Source: Zhengitettix transpicula (Eukaryota; Arthropoda; Insecta; Orthoptera; Tetrigidae). From it: 64,000 nt of DNA. Positions 48,801 through 60,744 of the stretch are shown one piece after another (position 1 is the first letter of the stretch; each line of letters starts with the position of its first letter). Location of the stretch: assembly GCA_037074705.1 (NCBI GenBank), contig CM073595.1:67497139-67561138 (forward strand), given 5' to 3'. Below the pieces are notes generated by a model. That model was not told the DNA's origin, did not search any database, and saw only the letters and a program-made list of their open reading frames with translations. The position numbers and the translations under genes were made by a program.

Positions 48801-50596
48801 CATTTTTAAAACTATTATAATGATAAAGAAGTCAAATAAAAAATTTCTAGGGCAAAGTAGGGTTAATTTTCATAATATTAGGGGAATTACAGATTATTTT
48901 AGAAGACGAATAAATATCAAATTTCTGAGAATAACTTAAGCGTACGATTCTTTTTAATAAACTACCACTGAACGTAAAAGAGCTGCAATGCAAACACTTC
49001 AAATAAGTGTAAAGGATTATTTATTAAGTAAAGCTACATATAAGGTAAATGAGTTATGATGTTAAAATTCTACGCGGCATGTTCACAAAGTAAGTGTACT
49101 GTGACCATAAAGGGCTGTAGTTCTATGTTTTTAGAGGGTTGGCAAAACTGATGGGTGGAGGGGGATCTCCTGACAGAGCGAGCATCGCAGAAACACGCTA
49201 GTACGTAAACTCAAGGTGTAAAGTTTAAGTGTCCAGTTGCGTGAAAACTGTCGGTAAGAAATCCCGCCAATTGCAATCGACGTGCTGCGATCCGCTTCCT
49301 ACTGGCGGAAGAAATAACACCTACCGGAAGGTCTTTTGTGACTGGAGACAAAACTTGGGTGGCTCATTACACGCCTGAATCAAAAATACAGTCGTTACAG
49401 TGGCGTCACACCAATTCCTCAACTCCCAAAATATTAAGAACCACAATTTCGGTAAAAAAAAAACATAGCTTCAGTGTTTGCGAACCGAAAAGGCATCATT
49501 TTGGTCGAATTTCTTCTGTCTGAGATGGAGATCATCAATGCACAACGATGTTGTGAGAACCTAAAACACTCATAAGGAGCTATCATTACAAAAGGAGGGT
49601 AATGCTGACGAGACAAGTGTGCTTGTTGCACGACAACGCCCATCCTCATTCAGCCTTAGTCACCAAGGCGCTCTTCGACTCATTTGATTGGGATGTTTTG
49701 AACCACCGCGTATTCCCCAAATATTTTTTTCATCTCCCTGAAGGCACAAAGATCAACGACTTCTGCGCTTGTAACCCGTAAACTTTATTCTCAACAAATT
49801 CCATATTTCTGTATTAGGTCAGCTTAGACGGATTTGTTTCATGAAGGTATTCTTTCATTGTTGGTTGGAATCATAGGTGATGGGCAGTTTAATATACATA
49901 AACCAAATATGAAAACCTATTTGTAAAAGAATGATAGTTAAAGGTACACGTGCTTATAAATAATAAAATGTTCCAATTAGTTTGAGTGAGCAGATTTGAA
50001 ACTCTCGGGATAGAAAATCAGTTTTGGTTCTGACCTATTCACAGAGAGCGTAAACAATGTTTTTTTAATAATGTATTAAACAGTCACACATAAGGACTAA
50101 AATCTTCTCTGGGTTAAATTAATTTGATTGAAAGATTCTCGTGTCTTGAAGGGGCAATACAAATACTGATTGTAATAGTAAGACAAGCGCGAAGACATTG
50201 GACCACAAACTTCTCATCTGGTCGACTGACAGTTGAACTCTGCTTGCAATGTTAAAGACAATATGTTAGTGTTAGCTGGCCATAATAATATATAGTTGTA
50301 AGCTATTTCAAATAAGAATTTAAATTGAGGGGGCCCTGAAAGTAAGACATGTGTGACGCCATAATGATAACTGCGATAATGCTCAACATTTGATGACCTT
50401 AAGATTGCCATCTGTTACAATCGGACAGAATGAGGTAACAGAAGTAAGGTTAGATAGATTACCATATTGCCCGTGTTGATAATGGGTTAGAATAATCAGA
50501 GCGTTCATCTTATCGGAAAACCAAGAACACACAATTATTTCGATTAAGGTTTCAAGACCAGAAATATCTCCACACTCGAGTTGAAATTATCACACG
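45896..50596. other. Interval between PAIP1-like gene and CERK
   Basis: The two genes diverge, so both promoters should be here. Near 47896-48000 the minus strand has a possible leader exon ending TGTGCATC/GTGAGT, a good donor. A short minus-strand piece at 47132-47103 (MYEQILLKNR then GTAAGG) would fit exon 45895 in phase, but it lacks a convincing upstream acceptor. The rest of 46000-47800 is AT-rich with nothing recognised. A mariner remnant occupies 49090-49750. Confidence 0.4.
49090..49750 (+). mobile_element. Decayed mariner transposon
   Basis: The plus strand keeps pieces of a mariner transposase in order: FVTGDKTWVAHYTPESKIQS near 49335 (first catalytic Asp in TGDKTW), LQWRHTNSSTPKI, then after frameshifts LLHDNAHPHSALVTKALFDS near 49623 (second Asp in HDNAHPH) and FDWDVLNH. 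Stops and shifts interrupt it, the third catalytic region is absent and inverted ends were not found. It lies upstream of CERK. Confidence 0.82.
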
Positions 50597-50846
50597 ATGT
50601 CTGACATTTTCGGAGAACCTTGTGAACCTGTGCTACTGAATACATTTTTAATACACAGGAAAAAGTGTCGTGTTTACTTTCACAAAGGAATTTTGACATG
50701 GGAAGTTGAAGGTTCGACCTATGGTAAGTTTCGTTTTTATTTCACGTAAATTTAATATAGATGTACCATATTTTTGATTTGCATATGATAACTTTTGGCA
50801 ATTTTAAAGATTCACATTTCCATAATATTTTATGTAATACATAGCA

Positions 50847-50889
<43 letters not shown>

Positions 50890-51723
50890 GATATATATAT
50901 ATATAGAGATAGATATAGATATATATATATATTTGTAATTAATCACCTGTGGCTTATGGATGTGGTGGATAAAAGTGGGGCTAAATTTTTCATGCTCCTA
51001 AGCACCAATATTACAAACATAAAATTGATTATGAATGTGTATAATGTTTTATTGACTCCATTTAATATAAAGTGTTTTGTTTTATTTCTGCTTGATAAAG
51101 CACGCACAAGTTTACAACTGGCAGATGCTCTTGCTGTGCATTATGTTCATGGAGTGGATGACACCCAGTGTTGTAATGATCAAAAAAGCCATACTAGTTT
51201 TACTGTCCATTATGCTGTAAGAAGTACCAAAAACCGTTGGCGTTATCAAACTATTACTTTGACACATACTGATCCTAGACAAGTGGCCTCATGGGTGAAG
51301 ACACTACGAAATTATCTCTTAGGTAATTTTTATGTACTATAACAACATTTTTAATGATACAATAAATTGAGTGTCCAGACATACTAATTTATTGTAATAT
51401 TTATAAATATATATATATACATATATATACACACACAATTGCGATATTGATAGGGAAAGGAAAGAGAAATAGTTTGTGGCTTACCTGAGAGTGCAGCCAT
51501 AGGGAACCGAAGGTAGTTTTTCAAATTTTCGGAGGTTCTCCGCCTCCTTCCTGAAGAAAATAATTGAAAAACAAGTGAAACCTATTTTGATCCTTCCTTG
51601 AGAAGGAAGCTGAGAGCATCCAAAAATTTGAAGAACTACCTTAGGTTCCCTATGGCTACACCATACTTCTCTCTCTGGTAAGCTATAAACTATCCCTCTT
51701 TCCTTTCCATATCAATCATCACA

Positions 51724-51762
<39 letters not shown>

Positions 51763-51980
51763 ATCATTGGTACGGAAAGGAAAAAAAGAGAGTTTGTGGC
51801 TATGGTAGAATGGTGTAACAGTCCTTCCTGATGGAGGTGGTTAAGTGCCTCCGAAAATTTGAAGAACATCCTTCGGTCCCATTTCGGTGAAAGTTTATAT
51901 GGGTCCCATGTGGCTTCAATTTCAGGTAAGCCACAAACCATCTCTCTTATCTTTCCATACCAATGATCACAATTATTTTG

Positions 51981-52011
<31 letters not shown>

Positions 52012-55000
52012 TTGATGGATAAGAAAAAGAGAAATGTGATGTGGCTCACCTGAGTGTTAAAATTAGCTTCCATATTCCATTGTGATATATCCATTATATT
52101 TACCCCTTTTCAGGACTTCCGTGGCGACCAAAACGGATATTATTTTTTGTAAACCCATTTGGAGGAAAGAAGAAGGGTGTGAAAATATTTGAAAAACAAG
52201 TGAAACCTCTTTTGATCCTTTCTGGGGTGGATACAGAAGTTATTACAACACAGCGGCAGTATCATGCTCGTGAGACCCTCCTAACACATCCATTGGATGG
52301 ATTTGATGCTGTAGCTTGTGTAGGTGGGGATGGAACATTTGCTGAAGTCTTTAATGGCCTCGTGCTCCGAACTATAAGAGATGCTGGCATAGATTCCAAT
52401 GATCCTGAAGTGTGCCTTCCACACCCATCTTTAAGGCTTGGAGTGATACCTGGAGGAAGTACTGACACAATGGCATATTGCTTTCATGGCACAACTGATG
52501 TGCAGACTGCCGCAATACACATTGTGTTAGGTGAGTGAATGTGTGTTACTTGTTAGTTTCTATATTTTTACTTATTTGATAAAAATGAACTAAAAATGGT
52601 GTTCCCCCTTACTCCAGACATAGTAAATGATATATTCCTATATTACCTTTATTTTGTCGTTTGTATGTTCTCAATCTAAAATGACTACAATTTAAAAAAT
52701 AATTCTTTTCCAAATATTTCCAAGATTGGAATATAAAGGATAAGAAATGGGCCTTATAATGTTCATTCTAAATAATAATTATTCTAAGAATGATTCGACC
52801 TGAAATCCACTAACTGACCATGTAATTATAACCTGACATAGACATAAATTTCTTGGTTTGTTGATTTTGTTAAGTGGCTGGACATTGAACATTTAAATGA
52901 TCAGTTCTCGCATTTGTTTATGTATGATGTATATTTATGTTACTTACATTATTTTAGCACATTTGAAGAGCTGAAAAGTAAATAATGTATTTTAAATAAG
53001 TAGCTTTTGTTTTGTATTAATATTATATTTTTTAGTGTTGTTTAATGACCAACATGGGATTAAATGTGCTTTATGTTGATATATCCACATGATTTTCTTA
53101 GTTACATGAAAACAAATAGAATAATCTTTTGTTAATTGATATCAACCCATAAGTTGAGAATTGAATTTTGTTTGCACTGGAAGGTTCTTCTATATTTCTG
53201 TGGGTTTACTTACAACAGTTTCAAAATAATTTAATTAAGAATTTCAGGCTAGAGATTTCAAAGATAGGATCCTGACTCATTAAAGTAGTCTTTATCCTAC
53301 CTTTTTGCACAAGGACAAAACACAGATTTCGATTTAACGATAGAATTTAGACTCCAATATTGATGTTAATTGTTCTCAAAAGTTTCCAGTTATGTTCCTT
53401 TATTTCCTTTTATATCTATTTTTTTTATTGATATCGACCCAAATTTTATCTAAATGTAATTGTATCTATAAATATGATTGTTGCTTTATTTTTAGGTAGA
53501 AGTGTTGGTTTAGACCTATGCAGTGTTCATAGTAATGGAAATCTACTCCAGTTTTATTCTAGTGTTATTTCATATGGATTTTTGGGTGATGTTTTGAAGG
53601 AAAGTGAAAAGTTTCGTTGGATGGGACCAAAGAGATATGAATACTCTGGTTTGTACATTTTTTCATGGTTTTCATATTAAAAGAGCAATACTACCCAACT
53701 TTTAAAAAGTTTGCATAGTCATTGAAATATCCAAGGCATTAGATGATATATATAAGTTCTTCAAGTTTTCAGGAGTTAGCCTCCTCCTTCAGGAGAAAAA
53801 TGAATCATTCCATGTTTCAGCCGTATTTGGACGCTCCACTCTTGAAATTGACATTTGGTATTGTCTTACATGACAGGAGGAAGTTCTTAAAGTTTTAAGA
53901 ACTTCTTCCTGTACTGTATCACAATGGCAAACACCAATTTCAGATAAGCCAGAACCTCTGTCTCCTTCTTTTCAGATAACAGCTAGCTGTGCGTTAGTCA
54001 AAACTTTACACTCCACTGCAATCCGGCACATGTCCTTTCTCCTGATGAAGGAGGCTAACAGACCTGAAAATTTGAAGAACTTGCTCTTGTCCTTGTAATA
54101 GTAAGAATGTGACATTGTCAAAAATATTTGCAATATTGGTATGGAAAGGATAGAGAGATTGGTTGTGGCTTACCTGAAAGTGAAGTGCGGTGTCGCCAAG
54201 AGGAACTGAAGGTTGTGCAGCCGGCCAGTGCACAGAATGGTGTAACACTCCTTCCTGAAGAAGGAGGCTGAGAGCATCCGAAAATTTGAAGAACAAACTT
54301 CAGTTCCTCTTGGCGACACCACACTTCACTTTCAGGTAAGCCACAACCTATCTCTCTATCCTTTCCATACCAATATATATATATATATATAACACTTAAG
54401 GAAAATTTGATGATGTCAAAGTAAATAACATATTAGATAGGAAAGAGAGACAGCAAAGTCGACTTACCTGAAATCAATAGTAGGCCCAGTCTGGCTGAGG
54501 TGAGAATATTACAAATTTTCGAGGGCCTGAGCCACCTTCGTCAGGAAGTACGTCTGAACTGTGTGCTGGATGGGAATGAATTATATATATATATACATAC
54601 ACACACATATAGACATCATGATGAAGGAGGGGTCTGGTCCTCGAAAATTTATAATATTCTCACCTCAGCCAGACTGGACCAACTATTGATTCCAGGTAAC
54701 TCTACTTCACTCTCTCTTTCCTATCTATCTATATGAATTTATTTATTAATGTTTGTGTTTTTATTGTAATTATCTTGAGAGTTAAATTATATTCTCTTTT
54801 TGTGTTGCAGGATTCAAGAAGTTTGTAGCAAATAAGGGATATGAATGTGAGATATCTTTTTTGCCAGATAGTTGCAGTGCAAAAGTTGGCCCAAAATGTC
54901 AGGAGAACTGTCAAAGATGTTGTAGCAAAGAAGAGAAAGATGTTCAAATGCCAGGTAAGAAATTTTACTGATGTATATTCGCTTTTGTTTGATTTATGAA

Positions 55001-56798
55001 TGGAGACACCTTTTCTAATGTTCAGAAGAAATTTATCAACATATCATGTCAGGTTTATATTTGTTTGATTGCAGAGATTTTTTGGGTGACTCATTAATTT
55101 AGTCTTATTCACACAAGTGAATCTACTCTGATTTTAAGAAACCAGTATGCTGTGGTATCTGCATCCATTATTTGGCTACTGCTGGAATTTTTCAGGAGGG
55201 GTTCACTCTGGATTGAGACTAGCCAAAATGTATGAGGACAAATAGATAACTTCATTGACAAGACGTGTCAATTGTATAATACTCCATTATTGTGTATTAA
55301 ACGATGTCAGCTTGGCTGGCAATAAAAGCAGGTGCTTGGGACCTTAAAGGTCTGTAACAGCATGGAGTTAATTACTACTCACATACCTAATTGTAAAGGT
55401 TCATTGGGTGAAATCTATACCTTTACTGTCAAAGTGTAGAGCTGAATGTCTTTTGTTATGGACCTTTGGTATTCCTATTATTCCTCATTAACCGTAGATC
55501 TTAGATTTCTCTGTAGTTCAATGGAGGATTCAGAACATTAAAAAAAGTATTTTTTGTAGAACAATTTTTCATTCATTCTTGTGCTTGGGGAGTTGCTACA
55601 CACACAACAATTTTGGGGTATGTAATAAAAAGAATATTAAATTGAATTATAGATGTCTCTATATTTGGTACAATGTAGAAAATTTTGTAACCTGGGCATT
55701 TATTGTTTGTAGTTATGAATAGGTTAGACCATTATTTTGAAGTTTGTCTTATTTTCTACAAATAACTAGGGCAAACTGATAATGTAAATGTTGAAATAAT
55801 AATTTAATATAACTATTGGCGAATATACAAGAATTATTTGAATAAGTGACTTCATTTAACCAAATCATTCAAGATATATTTAACAAAATAAGCATTGGAC
55901 ATGCAGGACTAACTTCTCAGATTTTACCTCAACATAACAGTATTTAGTGTAAAGGAAAGATATTGACAGACCTAGTGTAAAACATGCTAAATATCTGTGT
56001 GTGATCTGTCAATAATACTAAACTTGTCTACAATTGGAGACACTCAAAATCACAGGATTACCTTAAATTGAGGTCCAGTGTTGCCATGCTGGACAGGCAG
56101 TAGTATTTAAATTTTTGTTCAATGTGGTGACACCAGCCCACAATTAAAGGTAAGCATGTAATTCTGTGCTTCTTATCAATATTATTTTGATAATGTCACA
56201 ATGTCTTTAATTGCTTATAAGCAAGTAAGAATGTAACATTGTTAAAATAATTAAAATAGTTTGGAAAAGAGAGAGAGAGAGAGAGAGAGGTTGTGGCTTA
56301 CTCCCTCTGCTCTATCCATTCCACCCTCTACACATAATAAGAATATATTTGTTAGGTCTGGGGAAAGGCACAGTAGCTCGGTAGAGCATTTGCATACAAA
56401 GCAATTCCCAACCCTCCCGAATATTTCCAGTTGTTCTTTCTTATGCCCATCCTCTCTACACCTGGAACATATGCTTCCTTTGAGCGTATTACTATGTCTA
56501 AAGCATATGCTTTCTTCAGAGGGTATTCCCAATCTTTGTCCCCTATATTTCTATCTTTCTCACTATCCAATTATCATTTCTCTTATTTTTTTCTATCCTT
56601 CCTTACTATCCAAGATCAAATGTGACTCCAAATCACCAAATTAGTTCCTAACATTGTGTGTGTGTTTATATATATATATATATAGGCCCTCAAAAATCTG
56701 ACGTGCTATTTCTTCCCAGCCTGACTATGCCAACTGTCGATTTAAGGTAAGTCAGCTGCTCTCTGTCCATTTTTCCTGTTTATCTATCTATCTATCTA

Positions 56799-56852
<54 letters not shown>

Positions 56853-59800
56853 AGCTGCTCCGCTACCTTCCTTGCGTTTTTTCATCGATTATTCATGTTT
56901 GGGCACCAGGTAATTTTTTGGAGAAAATCACCAAAACAACTTTTTAATCTTTCATAAATTTATTTATTCGAACATGAGATATAATAAACTCCAGGGCGTG
57001 GTTATAAAACTTTTAAATCTAGTTGGACCACGTCCTTCCGTGGTTGAGTCCAGTCTGGAACTGACCATTACACTTCTCCCCTCGCCGGCCTAAAATAACA
57101 TTGCATTTCCGGCACCTGCATAAACACAACCACTGCAGTCATCCCCGCCAAGGGCGCTCGACCGTACCTCGCAACAATCATGTTACAATATATATATATA
57201 ACAAGTGAAGATAAGGTGACAAATGATGCTCTGGAGATTTCAGAACCAGGGGAATAAAAATAAACACTACGAATGTTTCATCTGGTTGTGTTGGTAGGTA
57301 CAAACCATGACCTCACAAAAAATGTTGAGACTTATATCCGTTCAGCAGCTCAATTAGGAGCACTTCAGTTAGTTGTAGAGTAGATAGTTATGGCTGAAAT
57401 CCAAGGAACATATAAGTTTTGAAAAGTCAGATTTCTAGAATATTTTGTGCTTTACATTTTCATTTTTATATTGTTCTAATTTATCACTGTAACAGAAACC
57501 ACACATTGATAAAGGTAATAATTGCTCTAGCAAGGAAAAGTACATACACAGTCACACATGGTTCAGGTACCCTCAAAGCTATCAAAAAGACACATCTCTT
57601 TCACATCACACTTCTCTACCTAACAAATTAACATGCATGATGTAGGGATTTATTTCATGTGTTCCCTGGCCGTTAACCATCCCTAAATTTATAACTCTCC
57701 TTCCAGAAATTTCCAAATTGAAGAGACCACTCTGTATCTTCACTTTCTGCACAATTTAGCTTCCAAAATACAGTCATTGCACTATATCTTGCATTAGACA
57801 AACCAAAAGACCCAAAACTCAATGCCAAGCATAGCAATGTACTGAATATTTTTTATATACATGAGTGCCATATCTGCTTCATATGTAAATAGATATCGGA
57901 AAGTTTCAACCTCAACTTCTATGAATGATTGCTTGAATTTCTTTCTATTTCCATGCATATAGTGTATGTTTCCTCTTTTTTCTCCTAATATGAACAATAT
58001 AGAAATTGGTAGCTTTATTGAGTGTCTCTCAACCTTTATTAAAACTTCCTGATCTGAACAGTGTTGATTGAAATCCAAGGGAGAGATTACCCTTAAAATT
58101 AGTTGTAAGTATTGAAATTATTTCACAGTCATTGTGCTGATAGCACTTCAAAATTAGGTGTAGCCCTTATTTACATTAGACTGCAGGAGAAAGAATTTTG
58201 CATATATGTGTGGAAGCAATATACTTTGAGAACCAATGTAATGTAATATTTTAGATATTTATTATATACGTAAATGATTCTGTATTGAAGTCTTCTTTTA
58301 GTTAGGAGATTTAGATACCTCACTTCATTTATTGAATTGGATTTTATTGTAATAACCAAGACAATTCTATCTGTATTTAGTAATCGGGACTGTTTCTCAA
58401 TATAACTAAATGTCCAATACAAGTATATGATCTGATAGTATTGCAAGTGTTTCATATTACAGTATTATATGCAATTAGAATTCAAATAATTAGCACAAAC
58501 CTCCCTTGTATGCACAAAAACATCTTTGGATTTGTTTATCATGATTCAAGTCAAACTCTCCTATATAAATTGTGAAATCATTATAAATAGATCAATTTGT
58601 TACAATTCAAGGTCAATCCTTAATACTTGGAAGAATTTAAGTAAAAGAATTACAAGAAAGACATACCTCAAAATGTTCAGTTTGAAATAATAAATCGGTA
58701 GGAGAAACTTGAGAAAGTGAAACATTGATAGAAACCTTGAAGAAACTCCGAGAATCAGATGAATAATTTGATTTACATTATTAAAGGTATCTTTGAAACT
58801 TGAGAGTAGCAAATGTATGTTGTGACTATATGGTTGTGATGTTGATTTATAATGTTGAGGAATGTGAAATCTATTTCCTACTCAATAAGTTGTCATCACA
58901 CCAGTAAATAAAATTATATACTGGAATAGAGAATTCTGGCACAAACCTATACCAAAGTTATATTGAGTTTGGTGGTGTGCTGGTTTGCATGTGACGACTC
59001 TGGAACTGAATGTCAAAGATTTGAAATGAAATTGGTCTCAGATTGTCTGTGTGGGGATACAATGATAAGATGTTAAACCTAGGTGTGTGCATGTGTGTTC
59101 TTGTATGCATGTGTGTTAGTGTGTCACCGATAAATACTACAGACAGTTTAAAGAATTATTCCCAAATAGTGGTTTTAGAGACTTTGATGCTTTAATAATG
59201 CTTCATGTAAGTTTGAGCCAATTTCCTGGTTATTAATTAAAAATATAATGAAATTTCATTGTAGTTTATATAACGTCAAAGTATATACAGTGGTTACCTG
59301 TTTACAGAATTTAACCTTGCCTTGTAAGGTTAAAAGTTTAATAAATATTGAAGGAAATTTGACAGTTGAACAGTCTTGTAGAAATATAAACTAGTGTTTT
59401 GGTGTTTTTAATTGTCAACTGTCAACATTGTTATATTGGCCATTTTATTTTGTTTTTATGAGTTGTGAACAAACATTATTAATTTAATATAAACATTAGT
59501 TTAGCTAAATAATAATTACTTATGCCAGGTAACTCATTATATCATGGGACGATACTATTTATTATATATTTGTATTTAATAGCTTCTTGTAAGCATCAAA
59601 TGTCACTGTTAGTTGTTTTCTTTAACATTGTTCAAATTATACAAATTCCAAATTCATACGCAATAATTTAATACTAGTATCACCTACAAAATTGTACCTT
59701 ATGCTTGTTTTTCAGAATGGAAGACAATTAGAGGAAAATTCTTCATGATCAATGGAGCCAATGTTTCCTGTGCTTGTAGTAGAAGCCCACAGGGTCTTTC

Positions 59801-59912
59801 TCCATACTGTCACCTTGGTGATGGATGTGTGGATGTTATTCTCATTAAACATTCAAATTTATTTAACAATTTTCGCGTACTATTGAGAATGAAAAGCAAA
59901 GCAAACACAGTA
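50597..59912 (+). CDS. CERK: Ceramide kinase, 3' end outside window or not found
   Basis: Ceramide kinase phosphorylates ceramide to ceramide 1-phosphate at Golgi and plasma membranes. Six exons fit in phase: 50597-50723, 51101-51322, 52114-52530, 53496-53648, 54811-54954 and 59716-59912, giving 420 residues so far. Residues 1-115 form the PH-like N-terminal domain (KKCRVYFHKGILTWEVEGS, HYAVRSTKNRWRYQ). The diacylglycerol-kinase-type catalytic domain starts at about 122 with RILFFVNPFGGKKKG, has the nucleotide-binding CVGGDGTFAEV (GGDGT at 187-191), and then LRLGVIPGGSTDTMAY. Further on are SYGFLGDVLKESEKFRWMGP, a Cys cluster CQENCQRCC, and the ceramide-kinase-specific VSCACSRSPQGLSPYCHLG. 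The family continues for about 100 residues more; none of that is visible before 64000. Donors are strong except exon 4 (GTTTGT). Introns hold many foldback elements. Confidence 0.94.
50848..50936. repeat. (TA)n/(GATA) microsatellite in CERK intron 1
   Basis: Alternating TA with interspersed GATATAGATA units between CERK exons 1 and 2. Confidence 0.9.
51400..51725. mobile_element. Foldback MITE with captured CERK exon piece
   Basis: Ends GGGAAAGGAAAGAGAAATAG and CCCTCTTTCCTTTCCATATC enclose GTGGCTTACCTGAGAGTG, TTTTTCAAATTTTCGGAGG and the inverse AAAATTTGAAGAACTACC. In the centre, 51564-51595 matches CERK exon 3 (52189-52220) at 31 of 32 bases, in the same orientation. The other copies have no such sequence at this place. 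Confidence 0.8.
51727..52100. mobile_element. Two further foldback elements in CERK intron 2
   Basis: After a (TA)n tract at 51729-51760, an element at about 51768-51970 begins TTGGTACGGAAAGGAAAAAA and ends TCTTATCTTTCCATACC, with TTCAATTTCAGGTAAGCC at 51914-51931. A second (TA)n (51986-52010) and an end fragment (AGAGAAATGTGATGTGGCTC) follow, stopping just before exon 3. Confidence 0.7.
53755..54385. mobile_element. Foldback MITEs in CERK intron 4
   Basis: A complete element at about 54130-54372 has near-perfect arms: TTGGTATGGAAAGGATAGAG and GGTTGTGGCTTACCTGAAAG against CTTTCAGGTAAGCCACAACC and CTATCCTTTCCATACCAA. Its centre holds GAAGAAGGAGGCTGAGAGC. A partial copy precedes it at 53755-53990. 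A (TA)n tract follows directly. Confidence 0.8.
54420..54738. mobile_element. Foldback element, GTCGACTTACC subfamily
   Basis: The left end reads TAGATAGGAAAGAGAGACAG and AGTCGACTTACCTGAAATC; the right end CAACTATTGATTCCAGGTAA and CACTCTCTCTTTCCTATC. The inner arms are AGTCTGGCTGAGGTGAGAAT and ATTCTCACCTCAGCCAGACT. Related to 26445-26560. Ends about 75 bases before CERK exon 5. Confidence 0.75.
56040..56165. mobile_element. Foldback-type fragment in CERK intron 5
   Basis: ATTACCTTAAATTGAGGTCC, TTGCCATGCTGGACAGG and ACACCAGCCCACAATTAAAG with GGTAAGC resemble the TTTAAGGTAAG subfamily at 41300-41535. Short and diverged. Confidence 0.45.
56340..56690 (+). mobile_element. tRNA-derived SINE with A-box-like head
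   Basis: GGCACAGTAGCTCGGTAGAG at 56367-56386 resembles a tRNA 5' region with the Pol III A box. The body shares GAATATTTCCAG, CATCCTCTCTACACCTGGAA, ACATATGC and TATCCTTCCTTACTATCCAA with the copies at 37310 and 38740. The copy ends near CAAATTAGTTCCTAAC, close to a (TA)n tract. The B-box region is degenerate. Confidence 0.6.
56850..57187. mobile_element. Solo LTR inserted in a (TA)n tract
   Basis: A 338-base segment of normal base composition sits inside a TA microsatellite. It starts TGTAGCTGCTCCGCTACC and ends CAATCATGTTACA, the TG...CA ends of an LTR, with ATATAT on both sides (a duplication cannot be told from the microsatellite). CATTACACTTCTCCCCTCGC lies inside. No internal retroelement sequence adjoins it, so it would be a solo LTR. 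CERK intron 5. Confidence 0.6.
57188..59715. other. Rest of CERK intron 5
   Basis: About 2.5 kb of AT-rich intron with no exon or clear repeat that I can name. A short GT-rich run, TGTGTGCATGTGTGTTCTTG, lies near 59083. Minus-strand open frames at 57794-58812 are low-complexity and not supported. Confidence 0.5.
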
Positions 59913-60744
59913 GTGAGTATAAATTTGTTCTATTTTGTTACAGAAAATGTTAAAATATATTGTCATTTACATATTTTGTTAGAGAATAAATGAAAACTAT
60001 TCAAGGAACTAGTTAATGTCAATGAGCAAGTAATTTGCATTTATTGTGTCCACTGTTAGAGTATTATAACAGGACCAAATTAAAAATATCAAAACCAAAA
60101 TATGTGCAGTAAATTTATGTTGTTTACTAGCTAGGTGCCCGGCATTGCCCGAGATGTCATTTATCAGTAACCCCCTACAACTCTACATCTATCCCTAAAT
60201 GTGTTATCGGCCAGGTTGCATTGAAAAATTCACTAAATTAAATTAATAATGTGATACTTAATTTAGTAATTTTCGAAATTAAATAATTAATTTTTATTTA
60301 AATTAAAAACTATGTTTAATTTTATTTATTTTTCTGCAAATAAATTTTTTTTAAGCGGAATGATTTTGGCGTTCCGATATTCATCTTCTTCGTATTCCGT
60401 AATTATTATTTTTAAATCAATAATTACTATACTTACAATAATTACAAATGTAAAATTATAGTCAGTCGTTTATTTATTTGTTCCATAAGTTTTCAGATAA
60501 TGTCCATATTTAATACCCATAAACACAATTAATTGGCTGTCTGTAATATGAAAGAAAAAAGTAGGTGTCGAATGCAATTTTCGCCAAGTTCCCAATATTC
60601 ACGTGCATTTATTGTTCTCATTTTAAAGATATGCATCTTAAATAAAATAACTGATAAATTTAACTTCCTAAATAACGCACAGACTCTCAAACTGGAAATA
60701 ATTTTAATAAGAAAGACAGCTTTCCCGGTGTAAATTATTAACTA

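Noticed and set aside
53474..53680. Reading 53474-53680 as its own protein
   Set aside because: It is CERK exon 4 with intron read-through on both sides; the true exon is 53496-53648.
56251..56644. Frames of 64-127 codons on both strands
   Set aside because: They fall in a (GA)n run and the SINE copy; rich in Ser/Phe from pyrimidine tracts.
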